Part shown: positions 43,968 through 53,097 of the stretch, piece by piece | How the letters are laid out: every line of letters starts with the position of its first letter | Position numbering within the stretch: position 1 is the first letter of the stretch | NCBI GenBank assembly: GCA_021805565.1 | Contig: JAJZFA010000060.1 | Location: 117,003-181,002, forward strand | Direction of reading: 5' to 3' | Length of the DNA: 64,000 nt | From: Pseudomonadota bacterium | GTDB taxonomy: Bacteria; Pseudomonadota; Alphaproteobacteria; Acetobacterales; Acetobacteraceae | The notes under the pieces: model-generated | Databases searched by the model: none | Told to the model about the DNA's origin: nothing | The model's input: the letters and a program-made list of their open reading frames with translations, nothing else | Position numbers and translations under genes: made by a program

Positions 43968-44153
43968 ATGAGCACGATTGGCGCCGTCAGCAGCATGATG
44001 ACGCAGGCCTTGACGATAAAGCCGCCGCCGGGTGCGCCACCCGGTGCGCCACCGGCCGCACCGCCCGCCGTGCAGGGCAGCAGCAGCGGCGATGGGGATC
44101 ATGATGGCAGTTCGGGTTCGGCAGGCGGTAAACTGGTGAATATTTCCGCCTAA
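43968..44153 (+). CDS. Small Pro/Gly/Ser-rich hypothetical protein
   Basis: This possible 61-aa protein has an AAGGA site before its ATG. It begins MSTIGAVSSMMTQALTI, continues with a run of PPGAPPGAPPAAPP and ends with a Gly/Ser/Asp-rich tail. No signal peptide or domain is visible. The short N-terminal amphipathic stretch resembles small motility-associated or putative export proteins seen in alphaproteobacteria, but this is only an impression. Alternatively it may be a chance frame of the GC-rich background. Confidence 0.4.
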   Translation: MSTIGAVSSMMTQALTIKPPPGAPPGAPPAAPPAVQGSSSGDGDHDGSSGSAGGKLVNISA

Positions 44154-44216
44154 AAATGGGTCCATGGGCGAACGAACCGTCCCTTGCTCCGGGCCGGACG
44201 TTCGCGGCCGCCGCGC

Positions 44217-44699
44217 CTAATTCCGGTGACTCATCAACCGAGCCTTGTCGCGCTTCCAATCGCGATCTTTGATGGCTTCCCGCTTGTCGTGCTTCTGGCG
44301 TCCAAGACCGACGCCCAGCAGCACTTTGGCGCGCCCCTGGTCGTTGAAGTGGATCTGCAACGGCACCAGTGTCGCACCCTGCTTCGCCACCGCCGTCAGA
44401 AGCTGCACGATCTGCTTTTTCTTCAGCAGCAACTTGCGCGGCGCCCGCGGCTCGAACCGCGACAGCACGCCGCCCTGGTATTCGGGGATGTAGGAATTGA
44501 ACAGCCACATCTCCCCTTCCCGCTCGCCCGCCCAGGCTTCCGTCAAGGTCGCCCGCCCAAGGCGCAACGATTTCACCTCCGGCCCTTTTAGAACCATACC
44601 GGCTTCCATCGTGTCCTTGATGGAATAATCGAACCGCGCCTTACGGTTTTGCGCCGCGATGCCGTGCGAAATCAGGCCCTTCTTCTTGGTTTCAGCCAT
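44217..44699 (-). CDS. smpB: SsrA-binding protein
   Basis: SmpB carries tmRNA to stalled ribosomes. The 160-aa protein has the OB-fold hallmarks (NRKARFDYSIKDTMEAGMVLKGPEVKSLR), the RFEPRAPRKLLLKKKQI segment, and the basic C-terminal tail (GLGRQKHDKREAIKDRDWKRDKARLM) that mimics the anticodon stem. It lies 78 bp downstream of dapA on the same strand, a conserved alphaproteobacterial pair. Confidence 0.97.
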   Translation of the reverse strand: MAETKKKGLISHGIAAQNRKARFDYSIKDTMEAGMVLKGPEVKSLRLGRATLTEAWAGEREGEMWLFNSYIPEYQGGVLSRFEPRAPRKLLLKKKQIVQLLTAVAKQGATLVPLQIHFNDQGRAKVLLGVGLGRQKHDKREAIKDRDWKRDKARLMSHRN

Positions 44700-44777
44700 G
44701 CGCGCACGCGCCCGTCACACCCCAGGGCGTTAAGTCGCAAATCCACAAGGCGATACCGCCGGACACCGCCCAGACTC

Positions 44778-45656
44778 TCAGTTCAACAACCCAACCTGGG
44801 TCATCGCCGCCTTCACGCGCGCGCGGGTCGGCTCCATGACCGGGGCCAGCGGCAGACGGCAGCGTTCGGACGTTTTGCCCAGCAGCGACGCGGCATATTT
44901 CACCGGTCCGGGGCTGGTTTCGCTGAACAATGCGTCGTGCAGCGGCACCATGCGGTTTTGCAGCGCCATCGCCTCGGCCAGCCGCCCCTCGGCCCAGGCG
45001 GTCTGCATCGCGCTGCACAGCCGGGGTGCGACGTTCGCCGTCACGCTAATGCAGCCAACCCCGCCGGCGGCGTTGAACGACAGCGCGGTGTGGTCCTCGC
45101 CCGATAACTGGCAAAACGCATCCCCGCACGCGATGCGCGTGTGTAACGGCCGCACCAGATTGGCGGTGGCATCCTTCACGCCGACAATGTTCGGGTGTTT
45201 CGCGAGACGGGCCATGGTTTCCACCGACATGTCCACGACGGAACGGGGCGGGATATTGTAAATGACGATCGGCAGATCGACCGCATCGGCGATGGCGGAA
45301 AAGTGCAGGAACATGCCTTCCTGCGTCGGCTTGTTGTAATATGGCGTAACGATCAGCGCGGCATCGGCCCCCGCCTTTTTGGCGTGCCGGGTCAGGGCGA
45401 TCGCTTCCTCGGTGCTGTTGGACCCCGCGCCGGCGATCACCGGCACGCGACCGCCGGACACCTCGATCGCGATCTCCACCACCCGGCGATGTTCGTCGTG
45501 CGAAAGGGTCGGGCTTTCGCCGGTCGTGCCCACCGGGATAACCCCGTGCGTGCCTTCGGCGATCTGCCACTCCACGAAATCGGCATAGGCTTTCTCATCC
45601 ACGGACCCATCGTCCCGCATGGGCGTGATCAACGCGACGAGCGACCCCTTGAACAT
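44778..45656 (-). CDS. dapA: 4-hydroxy-tetrahydrodipicolinate synthase
   Basis: DapA condenses pyruvate with aspartate semialdehyde in lysine/diaminopimelate synthesis. The 292-aa TIM-barrel protein has the catalytic lysine at 161 (GVKDATAN), Tyr133 (IYNIPPRS) and the pyruvate-binding [14 protein letters not shown] (39-52), all at the same positions as in the E. coli enzyme. It is followed by smpB and is divergent from the lytic transglycosylase gene. Confidence 0.97.
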   Translation of the reverse strand: MFKGSLVALITPMRDDGSVDEKAYADFVEWQIAEGTHGVIPVGTTGESPTLSHDEHRRVVEIAIEVSGGRVPVIAGAGSNSTEEAIALTRHAKKAGADAALIVTPYYNKPTQEGMFLHFSAIADAVDLPIVIYNIPPRSVVDMSVETMARLAKHPNIVGVKDATANLVRPLHTRIACGDAFCQLSGEDHTALSFNAAGGVGCISVTANVAPRLCSAMQTAWAEGRLAEAMALQNRMVPLHDALFSETSPGPVKYAASLLGKTSERCRLPLAPVMEPTRARVKAAMTQVGLLN

Positions 45657-45746
45657 AACCCTCTCCCGGCCTGATTTCTGAAACGAAAGGCCGGAACCTA
45701 GGCTCGGGACGGATGCGCCGCAAGGCTGAGCTTGCTAGAAGGCGGT

Positions 45747-47654
45747 ATGCGCGTTCTGATTCGTCCGATCCTGATCGTCCTTATGGGTCTTCTCGCCGGG
45801 CAGGCGCATGGGCAGGACGCCAATCCGCTGGCGGCGGTCAGGGCCAACCAGTGGGCCGAAGCACAAGCCGAGGCCGCGCGTTTCGCCGATCCGGTCGCCG
45901 AAAAGCTGGTGTTATATCTGCGGCTCCGCGCACCCGGCGCCGCGACTTCCAGCGAAATCGCCGGGTTCATGCGGCAAAACCCGGACTGGCCCGCGCAAGC
46001 CCTGCTGGAACGCCGGCGGCAGGAAGCCATCGTGTCCGACCCCGACGACGCATCGGCTCTGGCGCAGTGCACCCCCGCACCAACGCTTGGCAGCGCCTTG
46101 TTGCGCTGCGCCGGCGCCCTCGCCAACGCCGGCCGCCCGGCCGATGCCAGTGCGTTGGCACGCCGAGCGTGGACCGATGCGATCGATTCCCCCACCGGCG
46201 AGACCGGGTTTCTGCAACGCTGGGCGGGTGTTGCCACCGCCAGCGATCAATGGGCCCGCTTCCAGCGCCTTGCCTGGTTGGCGGATCCGGCCGCCGCCAT
46301 ACGGCAAATGGCCCGCCTCGACCCCAGCCACCAGGCGGCGGCCGAGGCCCGCATGGCCGCCAAACGCGACGATCCGCGAACCGGGGCGCTGGTCGCGGCG
46401 CTTCCCGCCAGCCAACGGGACGACGCCGGCCTCGCACTCGACCGAACCCGGTCGATGCGCCGCACCGGGCACGACGCGGAGGCCGCCGCGCTGCTGTCGC
46501 GAACCGCGGACACCGATAATCCCGCCGCGTTCTGGACCGAACGAAACCGGCTGGCCCGCGACCTGATTCGGAACGGCGATCCCGGTTCGGCTTACGCGGT
46601 CGTGGCCGCGCACGGGCAAATCGCGGACGAACCGCGGGCAGACGCGGAATTCCTGGCCGGTTTTATCGCGCTTCGGCTGCTGCACGATCCGGCACGCGCG
46701 ACGCGGCATTTTTCTGTCCTCGCCGCGTCCCAGTCCGTCATCACCCAGGGCCGGGCGCATTACTGGCTGGCTCGGGCAGCCGCGTCGGCGGGGAAAGACG
46801 CAAGACCGGAATACGAAAAAGCCGCCGCCTGGCCGACCAGCTTCTATGGTCAACTCGCGATCCTCGCCCTTGGCGAGACCCCGTCCGGACGCATCGGCCC
46901 GTTACGAGACCCGTCATGGACACGCGACACGGCGATCGCCTTCACCGAACATGAGGTTCTGCGCGCGGCCGCCTGGCTGGTGGCCTGGGGCGACCCCGCG
47001 CGCGCCAGGGTATTTCTGACCCGTATGGACGAACTCGCGCCCATTTCCGCCGAACGCGCCCTGACCGCCGCCTTCGCGCTCGCCGCGGGCATGCCCGATG
47101 GGGCGGTGTTCGTCGCCCGCCGCATGGGCCGCGACGGGCTGGTCTTGCCCCATGCCGGCTGGCCCATGCCGTTCGATCCGGCCGCGCCGCCCGATCCGGC
47201 GTTCTCGCTGGGGATCATGCGCCAGGAAAGCAGCTTCGACATCGGCGCGGTCAGCCCGTCCGGCGCGCGCGGCCTGATGCAGTTGATGCCGCCGACCGCC
47301 CAGGACGTGGCCAGGCAACTGGGAATCCCGGTGTCCATCCCGGCGCTGACATCCGATGCGGCCGCCAACATCCGCCTCGGCACCGCGTATTTGCAGGAGG
47401 TTCTGACGCGCTTCGACAACAGCCTGCCGCTTGCCGCCGCCGCCTATAACGCTGGCCCGCACCGGGTGGCGCAATGGCTGGAAGAAAACGGCGATCCGCG
47501 CACCGGGCCGGTAGATATGGTCGATTGGATCGAACTGATCCCGGTGGGCGAAACCCGCAACTATGTCCAGCGCGTCCTGGAAAACGCGACAATGTATCGT
47601 GCCGCCCGCAACGACCCCGCGCCAATCCTTACGAACACGCCGTGGACACGATGA
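45747..47654 (+). CDS. slt: Soluble lytic murein transglycosylase
   Basis: This 635-aa exported enzyme cleaves peptidoglycan to 1,6-anhydro-muropeptides. A signal peptide (about 1-24) precedes a long superhelical alpha-domain (U-shaped, residues about 25-480). The C-terminal lysozyme-like SLT domain follows, with catalytic Glu494 in IMRQESSFD, the SGARGLMQLMP loop, NIRLGTAYL and AAAYNAGPHRVAQW. The start at ATG 45747 has an AGAAGG site; an in-frame TTG at 45732 is less likely. The divergent dapA and the following pgpA conform to the Rhodospirillales arrangement. Confidence 0.92.
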   Translation: MRVLIRPILIVLMGLLAGQAHGQDANPLAAVRANQWAEAQAEAARFADPVAEKLVLYLRLRAPGAATSSEIAGFMRQNPDWPAQALLERRRQEAIVSDPDDASALAQCTPAPTLGSALLRCAGALANAGRPADASALARRAWTDAIDSPTGETGFLQRWAGVATASDQWARFQRLAWLADPAAAIRQMARLDPSHQAAAEARMAAKRDDPRTGALVAALPASQRDDAGLALDRTRSMRRTGHDAEAAALLSRTADTDNPAAFWTERNRLARDLIRNGDPGSAYAVVAAHGQIADEPRADAEFLAGFIALRLLHDPARATRHFSVLAASQSVITQGRAHYWLARAAASAGKDARPEYEKAAAWPTSFYGQLAILALGETPSGRIGPLRDPSWTRDTAIAFTEHEVLRAAAWLVAWGDPARARVFLTRMDELAPISAERALTAAFALAAGMPDGAVFVARRMGRDGLVLPHAGWPMPFDPAAPPDPAFSLGIMRQESSFDIGAVSPSGARGLMQLMPPTAQDVARQLGIPVSIPALTSDAAANIRLGTAYLQEVLTRFDNSLPLAAAAYNAGPHRVAQWLEENGDPRTGPVDMVDWIELIPVGETRNYVQRVLENATMYRAARNDPAPILTNTPWTR

Positions 47655-47706
47655 AACGCCACGCCCCCTTTCCCGCACACGATATTCCGGTATGGGGACA
47701 CCCCGC

Positions 47707-48159
47707 ATGACGCTGGCGCGGTTCATCGCCGCTGGGTTCGGCACCGGCTATGCTCCGGTGGCGGCCGGCACCGTGGCATCGGCCGCCGCCACGATCGCCG
47801 GCGCCGGGCTTTTGCAACTGTCGCCATGGGCCCTGGCACTGGCGGCGCTGCTGGCGGTCTTCGGCGGTTACGCGGCGATCGAACGGGCCGCGATCGAGGG
47901 CGATCCCGGTTGGGTCGTCATCGACGAGTTCGCCGGCCAGTGGATTGCCCTGCTCGCCCTGCCCCGCGTCACCCCGGCGGGCCTCGCGGCGGCGTTCATC
48001 TTGTTCCGCCTGTTCGACATTACCAAACTGGGCCCCGTTGGCTGGGCGGACCGGCGGCACGGCGCGTTCGGCATCATGGCCGACGATATCATTGCCGGCA
48101 CGATTGCCGCCGCGTTGCTGATTCTGGTGCGGCTGGTGCGGCCCGGTTGGGGATTGTGA
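47707..48159 (+). CDS. pgpA: Phosphatidylglycerophosphatase A
   Basis: PgpA removes phosphate from phosphatidylglycerol phosphate in phospholipid synthesis. The 150-aa membrane protein has the family signatures GFGTGYAPVAAGTVAS, DPGWVVIDEFAGQWIAL (metal-binding Asp/Glu) and GPVGWADRRHGAFGIMADDIIAG. Hydrophobic helices span about residues 24-48, 72-88 and 128-147. The start is set at 47707, with GGGGA eight bases upstream; an ATG at 47692 has no site. It follows slt with a 52-bp gap. Confidence 0.92.
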   Translation: MTLARFIAAGFGTGYAPVAAGTVASAAATIAGAGLLQLSPWALALAALLAVFGGYAAIERAAIEGDPGWVVIDEFAGQWIALLALPRVTPAGLAAAFILFRLFDITKLGPVGWADRRHGAFGIMADDIIAGTIAAALLILVRLVRPGWGL

Positions 48160-48275
48160 CAATACCGGGACGATTTTTGCCGATGGTTGCGAAATAGTGC
48201 GCACCGAACCGATTTATCGCTTGCCATTCTGTTTGCGCCGGGTCTGATACGCTACACGTCCCTGGAAACGCCCCA

Positions 48276-49652
48276 ATGCCGTTGGAGCATATGCAAGTGG
48301 CAACCGTGCAGCCGGTTTCGGAACGGCGGGAGGCCGGGCAGGCGCTGCGGAAGATCGTGCCGCGCGGTGTGCAGGCCCATTGGGCGCCGCCGCCCGGTCG
48401 CCGCGACCCGGTGGATATCCTGGCCGAAACCGGCCACCACCGCATCGCCAGCCTGCTGCCAATCCGCTACGACCGGATGCGGGCCTCGCCGTTCGCCTTC
48501 TTTCGCGGTTCGGCGGCGATCATGGCCGCCGATCTGGCGGACACGCCAGTCGCGGGCCTGTGGGTGCAGGCCTGCGGCGATTGTCATCTGGCGAATTTCG
48601 GCACGTTCGCCTCGCCCGAGGGCACGCCCGTCTTCGACGTGAACGATTTCGACGAAACCCTGCCGGCACCGTTCGAATGGGACATCAAGCGCCTCGCCGC
48701 CAGTTTCGCCGTTGACGCCCAGTCGCGGGACCTTGGCGACAAAGCGGCGCGCACCCTGGCCGCCGCTGCCGTGCAGGCCTACCGGCGACACATGAACGAA
48801 CTGGCGAGGCTGGCGCCCCTGGAATCCTGGCGGTCCCGCATCGATGTCGCCGCGGTCGTGGACGGAATCGGCGACCCGAAGCTTCGCGCGCGCGAACTCC
48901 GGCAACTCCAGACCGCGCTCGAGGCCGGTCATGCCGGCTACCCGAAACTCATCGAGCGGTCCAAGGGCCAGTGGCGCATCAAAGAAAAGCCGCCGCTGAT
49001 CTTTCCGCTATCTGGCCAGCGCGATGACACGCACGAAATCGTGGCTCGTACTGCCTTCTCATCCTACACGCTGTCGCTGCCGGAGGAACGCCGCATCCTG
49101 CTGGACCGGTACGAACTGGCCGATGTGGCGTTCAAAGTGGTTGGCGTGGGCAGCGTCGGCACGTTTTGCGCCATCGGGCTGTTTGCCACGCGCGACGACC
49201 AGACATTGTTGTTGCAGCTCAAGGAAGCCCAGACCTCGGTGCTGGCGCCGTTCGCCGGACCCAGCGTGTATGCCAATCAGGGGCAACGGGTGGTGGTGGG
49301 CCAACGGATCATGCAGACGGTGCCGGATATTTTCCTGGGTTGGACCGAAGATCGGGGCGACGATCGGCAGTGCTATATTCGCCAGTTGAAAGACAGCCGG
49401 CTGGCGCTGATCGGCACCGGACTGGCCGAGGACGCATTGCTCTATCACGCGATGCTATGCGGCGTGACGCTGGCCCGAGCGCATGCGCGATCCGGCGATC
49501 CGGCCCGGATCGCGGGATATCTGGGAACCAGTTCGGCGTTCGATTCGGCGATCGCGGCATTCGCGCTGGCGTACGCGGTGCAGACCCGCGCCGACTGGCG
49601 CCTGTTCCGGGCGGCAATCGATGCCGGCCGGATCGAAGCCCGGTCCGGTTAG
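48276..49652 (+). CDS. DUF2252 domain protein
   Basis: This 458-aa cytosolic protein of the DUF2252 family has no established function. Its segments resemble a kinase-like or aminoglycoside-phosphotransferase-like fold: MRASPFAFFRGSAAIMAAD, CGDCHLANFGTFASPEGTPVFDVNDFDET (a catalytic-loop-like DCHxxNFG and a metal-binding DxNDFDE) and LAASFAVDAQSRDLG. A central LLQLKEAQTSVLAPFAG, which looks like a nucleotide-binding strand-lysine, is followed by C-terminal helices. It is flanked by pgpA and hpnL, with no operon partner. ATG 48291 is an alternative start. Confidence 0.85.
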   Translation: MPLEHMQVATVQPVSERREAGQALRKIVPRGVQAHWAPPPGRRDPVDILAETGHHRIASLLPIRYDRMRASPFAFFRGSAAIMAADLADTPVAGLWVQACGDCHLANFGTFASPEGTPVFDVNDFDETLPAPFEWDIKRLAASFAVDAQSRDLGDKAARTLAAAAVQAYRRHMNELARLAPLESWRSRIDVAAVVDGIGDPKLRARELRQLQTALEAGHAGYPKLIERSKGQWRIKEKPPLIFPLSGQRDDTHEIVARTAFSSYTLSLPEERRILLDRYELADVAFKVVGVGSVGTFCAIGLFATRDDQTLLLQLKEAQTSVLAPFAGPSVYANQGQRVVVGQRIMQTVPDIFLGWTEDRGDDRQCYIRQLKDSRLALIGTGLAEDALLYHAMLCGVTLARAHARSGDPARIAGYLGTSSAFDSAIAAFALAYAVQTRADWRLFRAAIDAGRIEARSG

Positions 49653-49772
49653 GCGCAGACGGAGCCTGCCTGACGTCGCGGGCGGCCGGGACGGGCAAGG
49701 CCGTAACGCGGTTTAACGGACAGTAGCGTCCGAAGGTTCATTATCCCGGCGTCCATCGGACCACATCCGGCG

Positions 49773-50774
49773 TTATCGCTTGCCGGTTGCCGGCACCTTA
49801 GAACTGGTTCGCCGGGCGGTTCGAAACTGCCGCATTTCCACCAACTGCCATATCAGCAGGATCGGCACCCCGACCACGACATCGCGCGCGCGCCGCAGCA
49901 GCGACACGCCCAGCGACAGGTCCGCCGGTATGCCGAAGATTGCACCCAGTCCGACGTAACCGGCTTCCTGAACCCCCGCGTTCACCGGCACAAGGAAGGC
50001 CACGGCGGTAACCGCACTGAGCAACGCCTCAATTCCGAGGGCGCTGTCGAAGCCGATCGGCACACCCAGTGTTTGGTAGGCGATCCAGCCGGTTACGCCG
50101 TTACCCATCCAACCGAGCAGATGCATGAAACAGCCAAGGGCGAGCTTGCCGGTATGGCCGTAAATCAGCCCGAGTTCCGCCTGGATCACCTGAACCCGGT
50201 CCCCGGCATCGGCGAACCTGCGTCCGGCGACCCGGCGCCCGATGCGCGCGAACAGCGGTGCGGCGCCTTTCTGGGCCCAGACGAATCCGGATCCGGCCAG
50301 CACGGCGACGCCGATCCCGATTTCCAACGGTATCGCAAACCCGGAACCCGGCGCGCGCCCCAGCAAAATGCCCAGCCCGATGCAGGCGAAAGCGATTTGC
50401 GCCAAAAATTCCGCCGTGACATCCACGGCCGTGGATGCGGTCGCGGTGTGCCACGGCACGCCATGCAGTGTCACCGCCCGGGCGCCGAACACGAATCCGC
50501 CGACCTGGGAAAACGGCAGGCAGTTGGACGAGGCATCCCGCACCATACGTCCCCAAATAAGAACCTGGGGATGGATGGTGCGCGAAGGCATGATCGCGGC
50601 CCAGGCCAGGCCCAGGATCGCGAACACGGCGAACTGCCATCCGACGATCGCACCGAATCCCGGCCAGCCGACCCGTCCGAGCGCGGACGCAACGTGGCCG
50701 AATCCGAAATACGAGATCAAAAGCAGGCCGCCGAATACGCCCAACGCGGCCAGTGTATATGAAAAATGATTCAT
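49773..50774 (-). CDS. hpnL: Hopanoid-cluster integral membrane protein (HpnL-like)
   Basis: This 333-aa inner-membrane protein is of the lysylphosphatidylglycerol-synthase transmembrane (UPF0104) superfamily, with about eight hydrophobic helices. Family segments include SSNCLPFSQVGGFVFGARA and LVPVNAGVQEAGYVGLGAIFGI, the conserved PxxxGxxExG-like motif. HpnL proteins occur with hopanoid synthesis genes and are thought to help lipid handling, but no activity is proven. It is divergent from hpnA; 218 bp with two inverted repeats separate them. Confidence 0.82.
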   Translation of the reverse strand: MNHFSYTLAALGVFGGLLLISYFGFGHVASALGRVGWPGFGAIVGWQFAVFAILGLAWAAIMPSRTIHPQVLIWGRMVRDASSNCLPFSQVGGFVFGARAVTLHGVPWHTATASTAVDVTAEFLAQIAFACIGLGILLGRAPGSGFAIPLEIGIGVAVLAGSGFVWAQKGAAPLFARIGRRVAGRRFADAGDRVQVIQAELGLIYGHTGKLALGCFMHLLGWMGNGVTGWIAYQTLGVPIGFDSALGIEALLSAVTAVAFLVPVNAGVQEAGYVGLGAIFGIPADLSLGVSLLRRARDVVVGVPILLIWQLVEMRQFRTARRTSSKVPATGKR

Positions 50775-50992
50775 GGTTTCCAGGTTTTGCCCTCACCTTA
50801 CGCCGAGGGCAAGTTAAGTCTGTTTCCTTACGACGCCAGTGTCGTCTATGAGATTCCTCTCTCGGGGTATCTCCGGCGTTAGTCGCCTTGAATTGTGGCG
50901 CCGGACCGGCCCTGAGCCTGTGTTGGAACGGGCAGTTCCAACGGCGTGCCGGCGCACCTGTTGCCGGCTGCGCTTATTGAAAAGGCGTTGCG
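50775..50992. promoter_or_regulatory. hpnL-hpnA divergent control region with two inverted repeats
   Basis: Two dyads are visible: TTGCCCTC ... GAGGGCAA (50787-50812, 10-nt spacer) and GTTGGAAC-GGGCA-GTTCCAAC (50922-50942, perfect 8-bp arms). The second lies about 50 bp before the hpnA ATG and inside the dispersed repeat copy at 50897-50969. They may be operators; no regulator gene is adjacent. Confidence 0.5.
50897..50969. repeat. Dispersed intergenic repeat, copy 2 (hairpin-ended)
   Basis: This is the same 73-bp element as 35748-35820, with 53 of 73 identical bases by hand. Its 3' hairpin is GCCGGCG-CACCTGT-TGCCGGC, with the loop changed from CAGGTGT. A perfect dyad (50922-50942) is present only in this copy. 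Confidence 0.6.
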
Positions 50993-51985
50993 ATGACCAC
51001 CCTGCTAACCGGTGCCACCGGCTTTGTCGGTTCCGCCGTCGCCCGCGCCTTGGCGGTTCGGGGCCACACGCTGCGGCTGCTGACGCGGCCCGGCAGCGAT
51101 CGCCGTAATCTGGCCGGACTGGACGCCGAGGTCGTAACGGGCGACCTGACCGATCCGGCCTCGCTCGCTCGGGCGGCGCATGGCTGCCGGTATGTGCTGC
51201 ACGTGGCGGCCGATTACCGGTTCTGGGTGCCCGATCCGGATGCCATGCTGCGCGCGAACGTCGATGGCGCCGTGGCGATGATCCGCGCGGCCGCCGATGC
51301 GGGGGCGGAACGGATCGTGCATTGCAGTTCGGTCGCGGCGCTGGGACAGATCGGCGACGGCACGCCGGCCGATGAGGACACCCCGGCCAAACCGGCCGAT
51401 TTCGTCGGGATTTACAAACGCTCCAAATATCTGGCGGAACAGGCGGTGCTGGACCTGGTCCGGCGCGACGGGTTGCCGGTGGTGGTGGTGAACCCGTCGT
51501 CCCCGGTAGGACCGCGCGACATCAAGCCCACGCCGACCGGCAAAATGATCCTGGACGCCGCCGCCGGGCGGGTTCCGGCTTATATCGACACTGGCCTAAA
51601 TGTCGTCCACGTCGATGACGTCGCCGAAGGGCACGTATTGGCGCTGGAACGCGGCAGGGTGGGGCAGCGTTATATCCTGGGAGGCGAAAACCTGCCGCTG
51701 AAGGACATTCTGGCGCTGGTGTGCGACGTGGCCAACCGCAAGCCGCCGTCCATCCGGTTGCCCGAAGCGGTTCTGTGGCCGGCGGCATTCGCCATGGAGC
51801 AACTGGCGAAGGTGACCGGCATCGTCCCGATGATGACCCGCGACCATCTGAAAATGGCCCGCAAGAAGATGTATTTTTCATCGGCCAAGGCGGTCGCCGA
51901 ACTGGGATACCGGCCGCGTCCGGTGCGTTCGGCGATGGAGGACGCGGTCGCGTGGTTCCGCTCCGCCGGCATGCTGCGCGGATGA
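50993..51985 (+). CDS. hpnA: Hopanoid-associated sugar epimerase
   Basis: HpnA is an NAD-dependent epimerase/dehydratase of the extended SDR class, found at the head of hopanoid operons. The 330-aa protein has the dinucleotide-binding TGATGFVGSAVARAL and the YxxxK catalytic pair as YKRSKYLAE (about residues 139-147). HCSSVAALGQIGDG and NPSSPVGPRDIKPTPTG are typical of HpnA. Its exact substrate is unproven. It is followed by hpnB, whose ATG overlaps its stop (ATGA). Confidence 0.92.
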   Translation: MTTLLTGATGFVGSAVARALAVRGHTLRLLTRPGSDRRNLAGLDAEVVTGDLTDPASLARAAHGCRYVLHVAADYRFWVPDPDAMLRANVDGAVAMIRAAADAGAERIVHCSSVAALGQIGDGTPADEDTPAKPADFVGIYKRSKYLAEQAVLDLVRRDGLPVVVVNPSSPVGPRDIKPTPTGKMILDAAAGRVPAYIDTGLNVVHVDDVAEGHVLALERGRVGQRYILGGENLPLKDILALVCDVANRKPPSIRLPEAVLWPAAFAMEQLAKVTGIVPMMTRDHLKMARKKMYFSSAKAVAELGYRPRPVRSAMEDAVAWFRSAGMLRG

Positions 51986-53097
51986 CGATTCCGGCATTCC
52001 TGGCCCTGGCCATCTGGCTCTATTTGGTATGCGCGCACGGCCGGTTCTGGCAGTCAGGGCCGGTGCTTGGGGTGTCTTATCCGCTCACCCACCCATCGGT
52101 CGCCATCGTGGTGCCTGCCCGGAACGAAGCGCCGGCGATCGCGGCCACCGTGCGGTCCCTCCTGGCGCAGGACTACGCCGGCCCGTTCCGGGTGATCGTA
52201 ACCGACGACGCCAGCACCGACGACACGGGCGACATCGCCAGGGCCATCGGCGGCGATCGCCTGACGGTCATTGCCGGCACGCCTCGCCCGGCGGGATGGA
52301 GCGGCAAGCTGTGGGCCGTGTCGCAGGGTGTGCTCGAAGCGGGGGACGCCGATCTTGTATTGCTGACCGATGCCGATATCGTTCACGAACCCGCCCATTT
52401 GTCGTCGCTTGTTGCCCGCATCGAGCGACAGGACCTGGATATGGTGTCCGAAATGGTAAAACTGGCTTGCGACAGCGCGGCGGAACGGGCACTCGTGCCC
52501 GCCTTTGTCTATTTCTTTCAGTTATTGTACCCGTTCTCCCTGGTAAACGACCCGATGCACGCAACCGCCGCGGCCGCTGGGGGGACAATACTGATCCGGC
52601 GGCGCGCGTTGCAACGGATCGGCGGCGTGGAACGTGTCCGGGGAGCATTGATCGACGATGTCGCATTGGCGGCCGCTGTGAAAAAAGGCGGAAGAATCTG
52701 GCTGGGCCACGCTGACCTCGCCCGGTCGGTACGGCCCTATACCGCGGTGGCCGATATCTGGCGCATGATCGCGCGCACCGCGTTCGTGCAGCTTCGCTAT
52801 TCGGTGCCGCTGCTGATCCTGTCGATGGCCGGGATGGCGCTGATTTGGCTTCTGCCCCCGGTGGCTATTCTGTTCGGACACGGTCCGGCCTTCTGGTGCG
52901 GACTGGCGGCGTGGCTGCTGTCGTCGGGATCCTATCTGCCGACCCTTGGCCGGTTCGGACGCTCGCCGTTATGGGCTCTAGCCCTGCCATCGATTGCGTG
53001 CTTTTACATGGCGGCGACGATCGGATCGGCGGTGAGCCATTTTCGCGGCGCGGGGGTTACCTGGAGGGGCCGGACCTACACGGGAATCGCGGGATGA
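51982..53097 (+). CDS. hpnB: Hopanoid biosynthesis glycosyltransferase
   Basis: This 371-aa GT2-type glycosyltransferase has an N-terminal membrane anchor (about 2-20), the GT-A core (VAIVVPARNEAPAIAATVRSLLAQDY, TDDASTDDTG, LLTDADIVHEP with the DxD-type motif), and several C-terminal transmembrane helices (about 265-360). Family name and position in the hpn operon make HpnB the best call; its acceptor is thought to be hopanoid-linked but is not certain. It overlaps hpnA and hpnC by ATGA junctions. Confidence 0.9.
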   Translation: MTIPAFLALAIWLYLVCAHGRFWQSGPVLGVSYPLTHPSVAIVVPARNEAPAIAATVRSLLAQDYAGPFRVIVTDDASTDDTGDIARAIGGDRLTVIAGTPRPAGWSGKLWAVSQGVLEAGDADLVLLTDADIVHEPAHLSSLVARIERQDLDMVSEMVKLACDSAAERALVPAFVYFFQLLYPFSLVNDPMHATAAAAGGTILIRRRALQRIGGVERVRGALIDDVALAAAVKKGGRIWLGHADLARSVRPYTAVADIWRMIARTAFVQLRYSVPLLILSMAGMALIWLLPPVAILFGHGPAFWCGLAAWLLSSGSYLPTLGRFGRSPLWALALPSIACFYMAATIGSAVSHFRGAGVTWRGRTYTGIAG

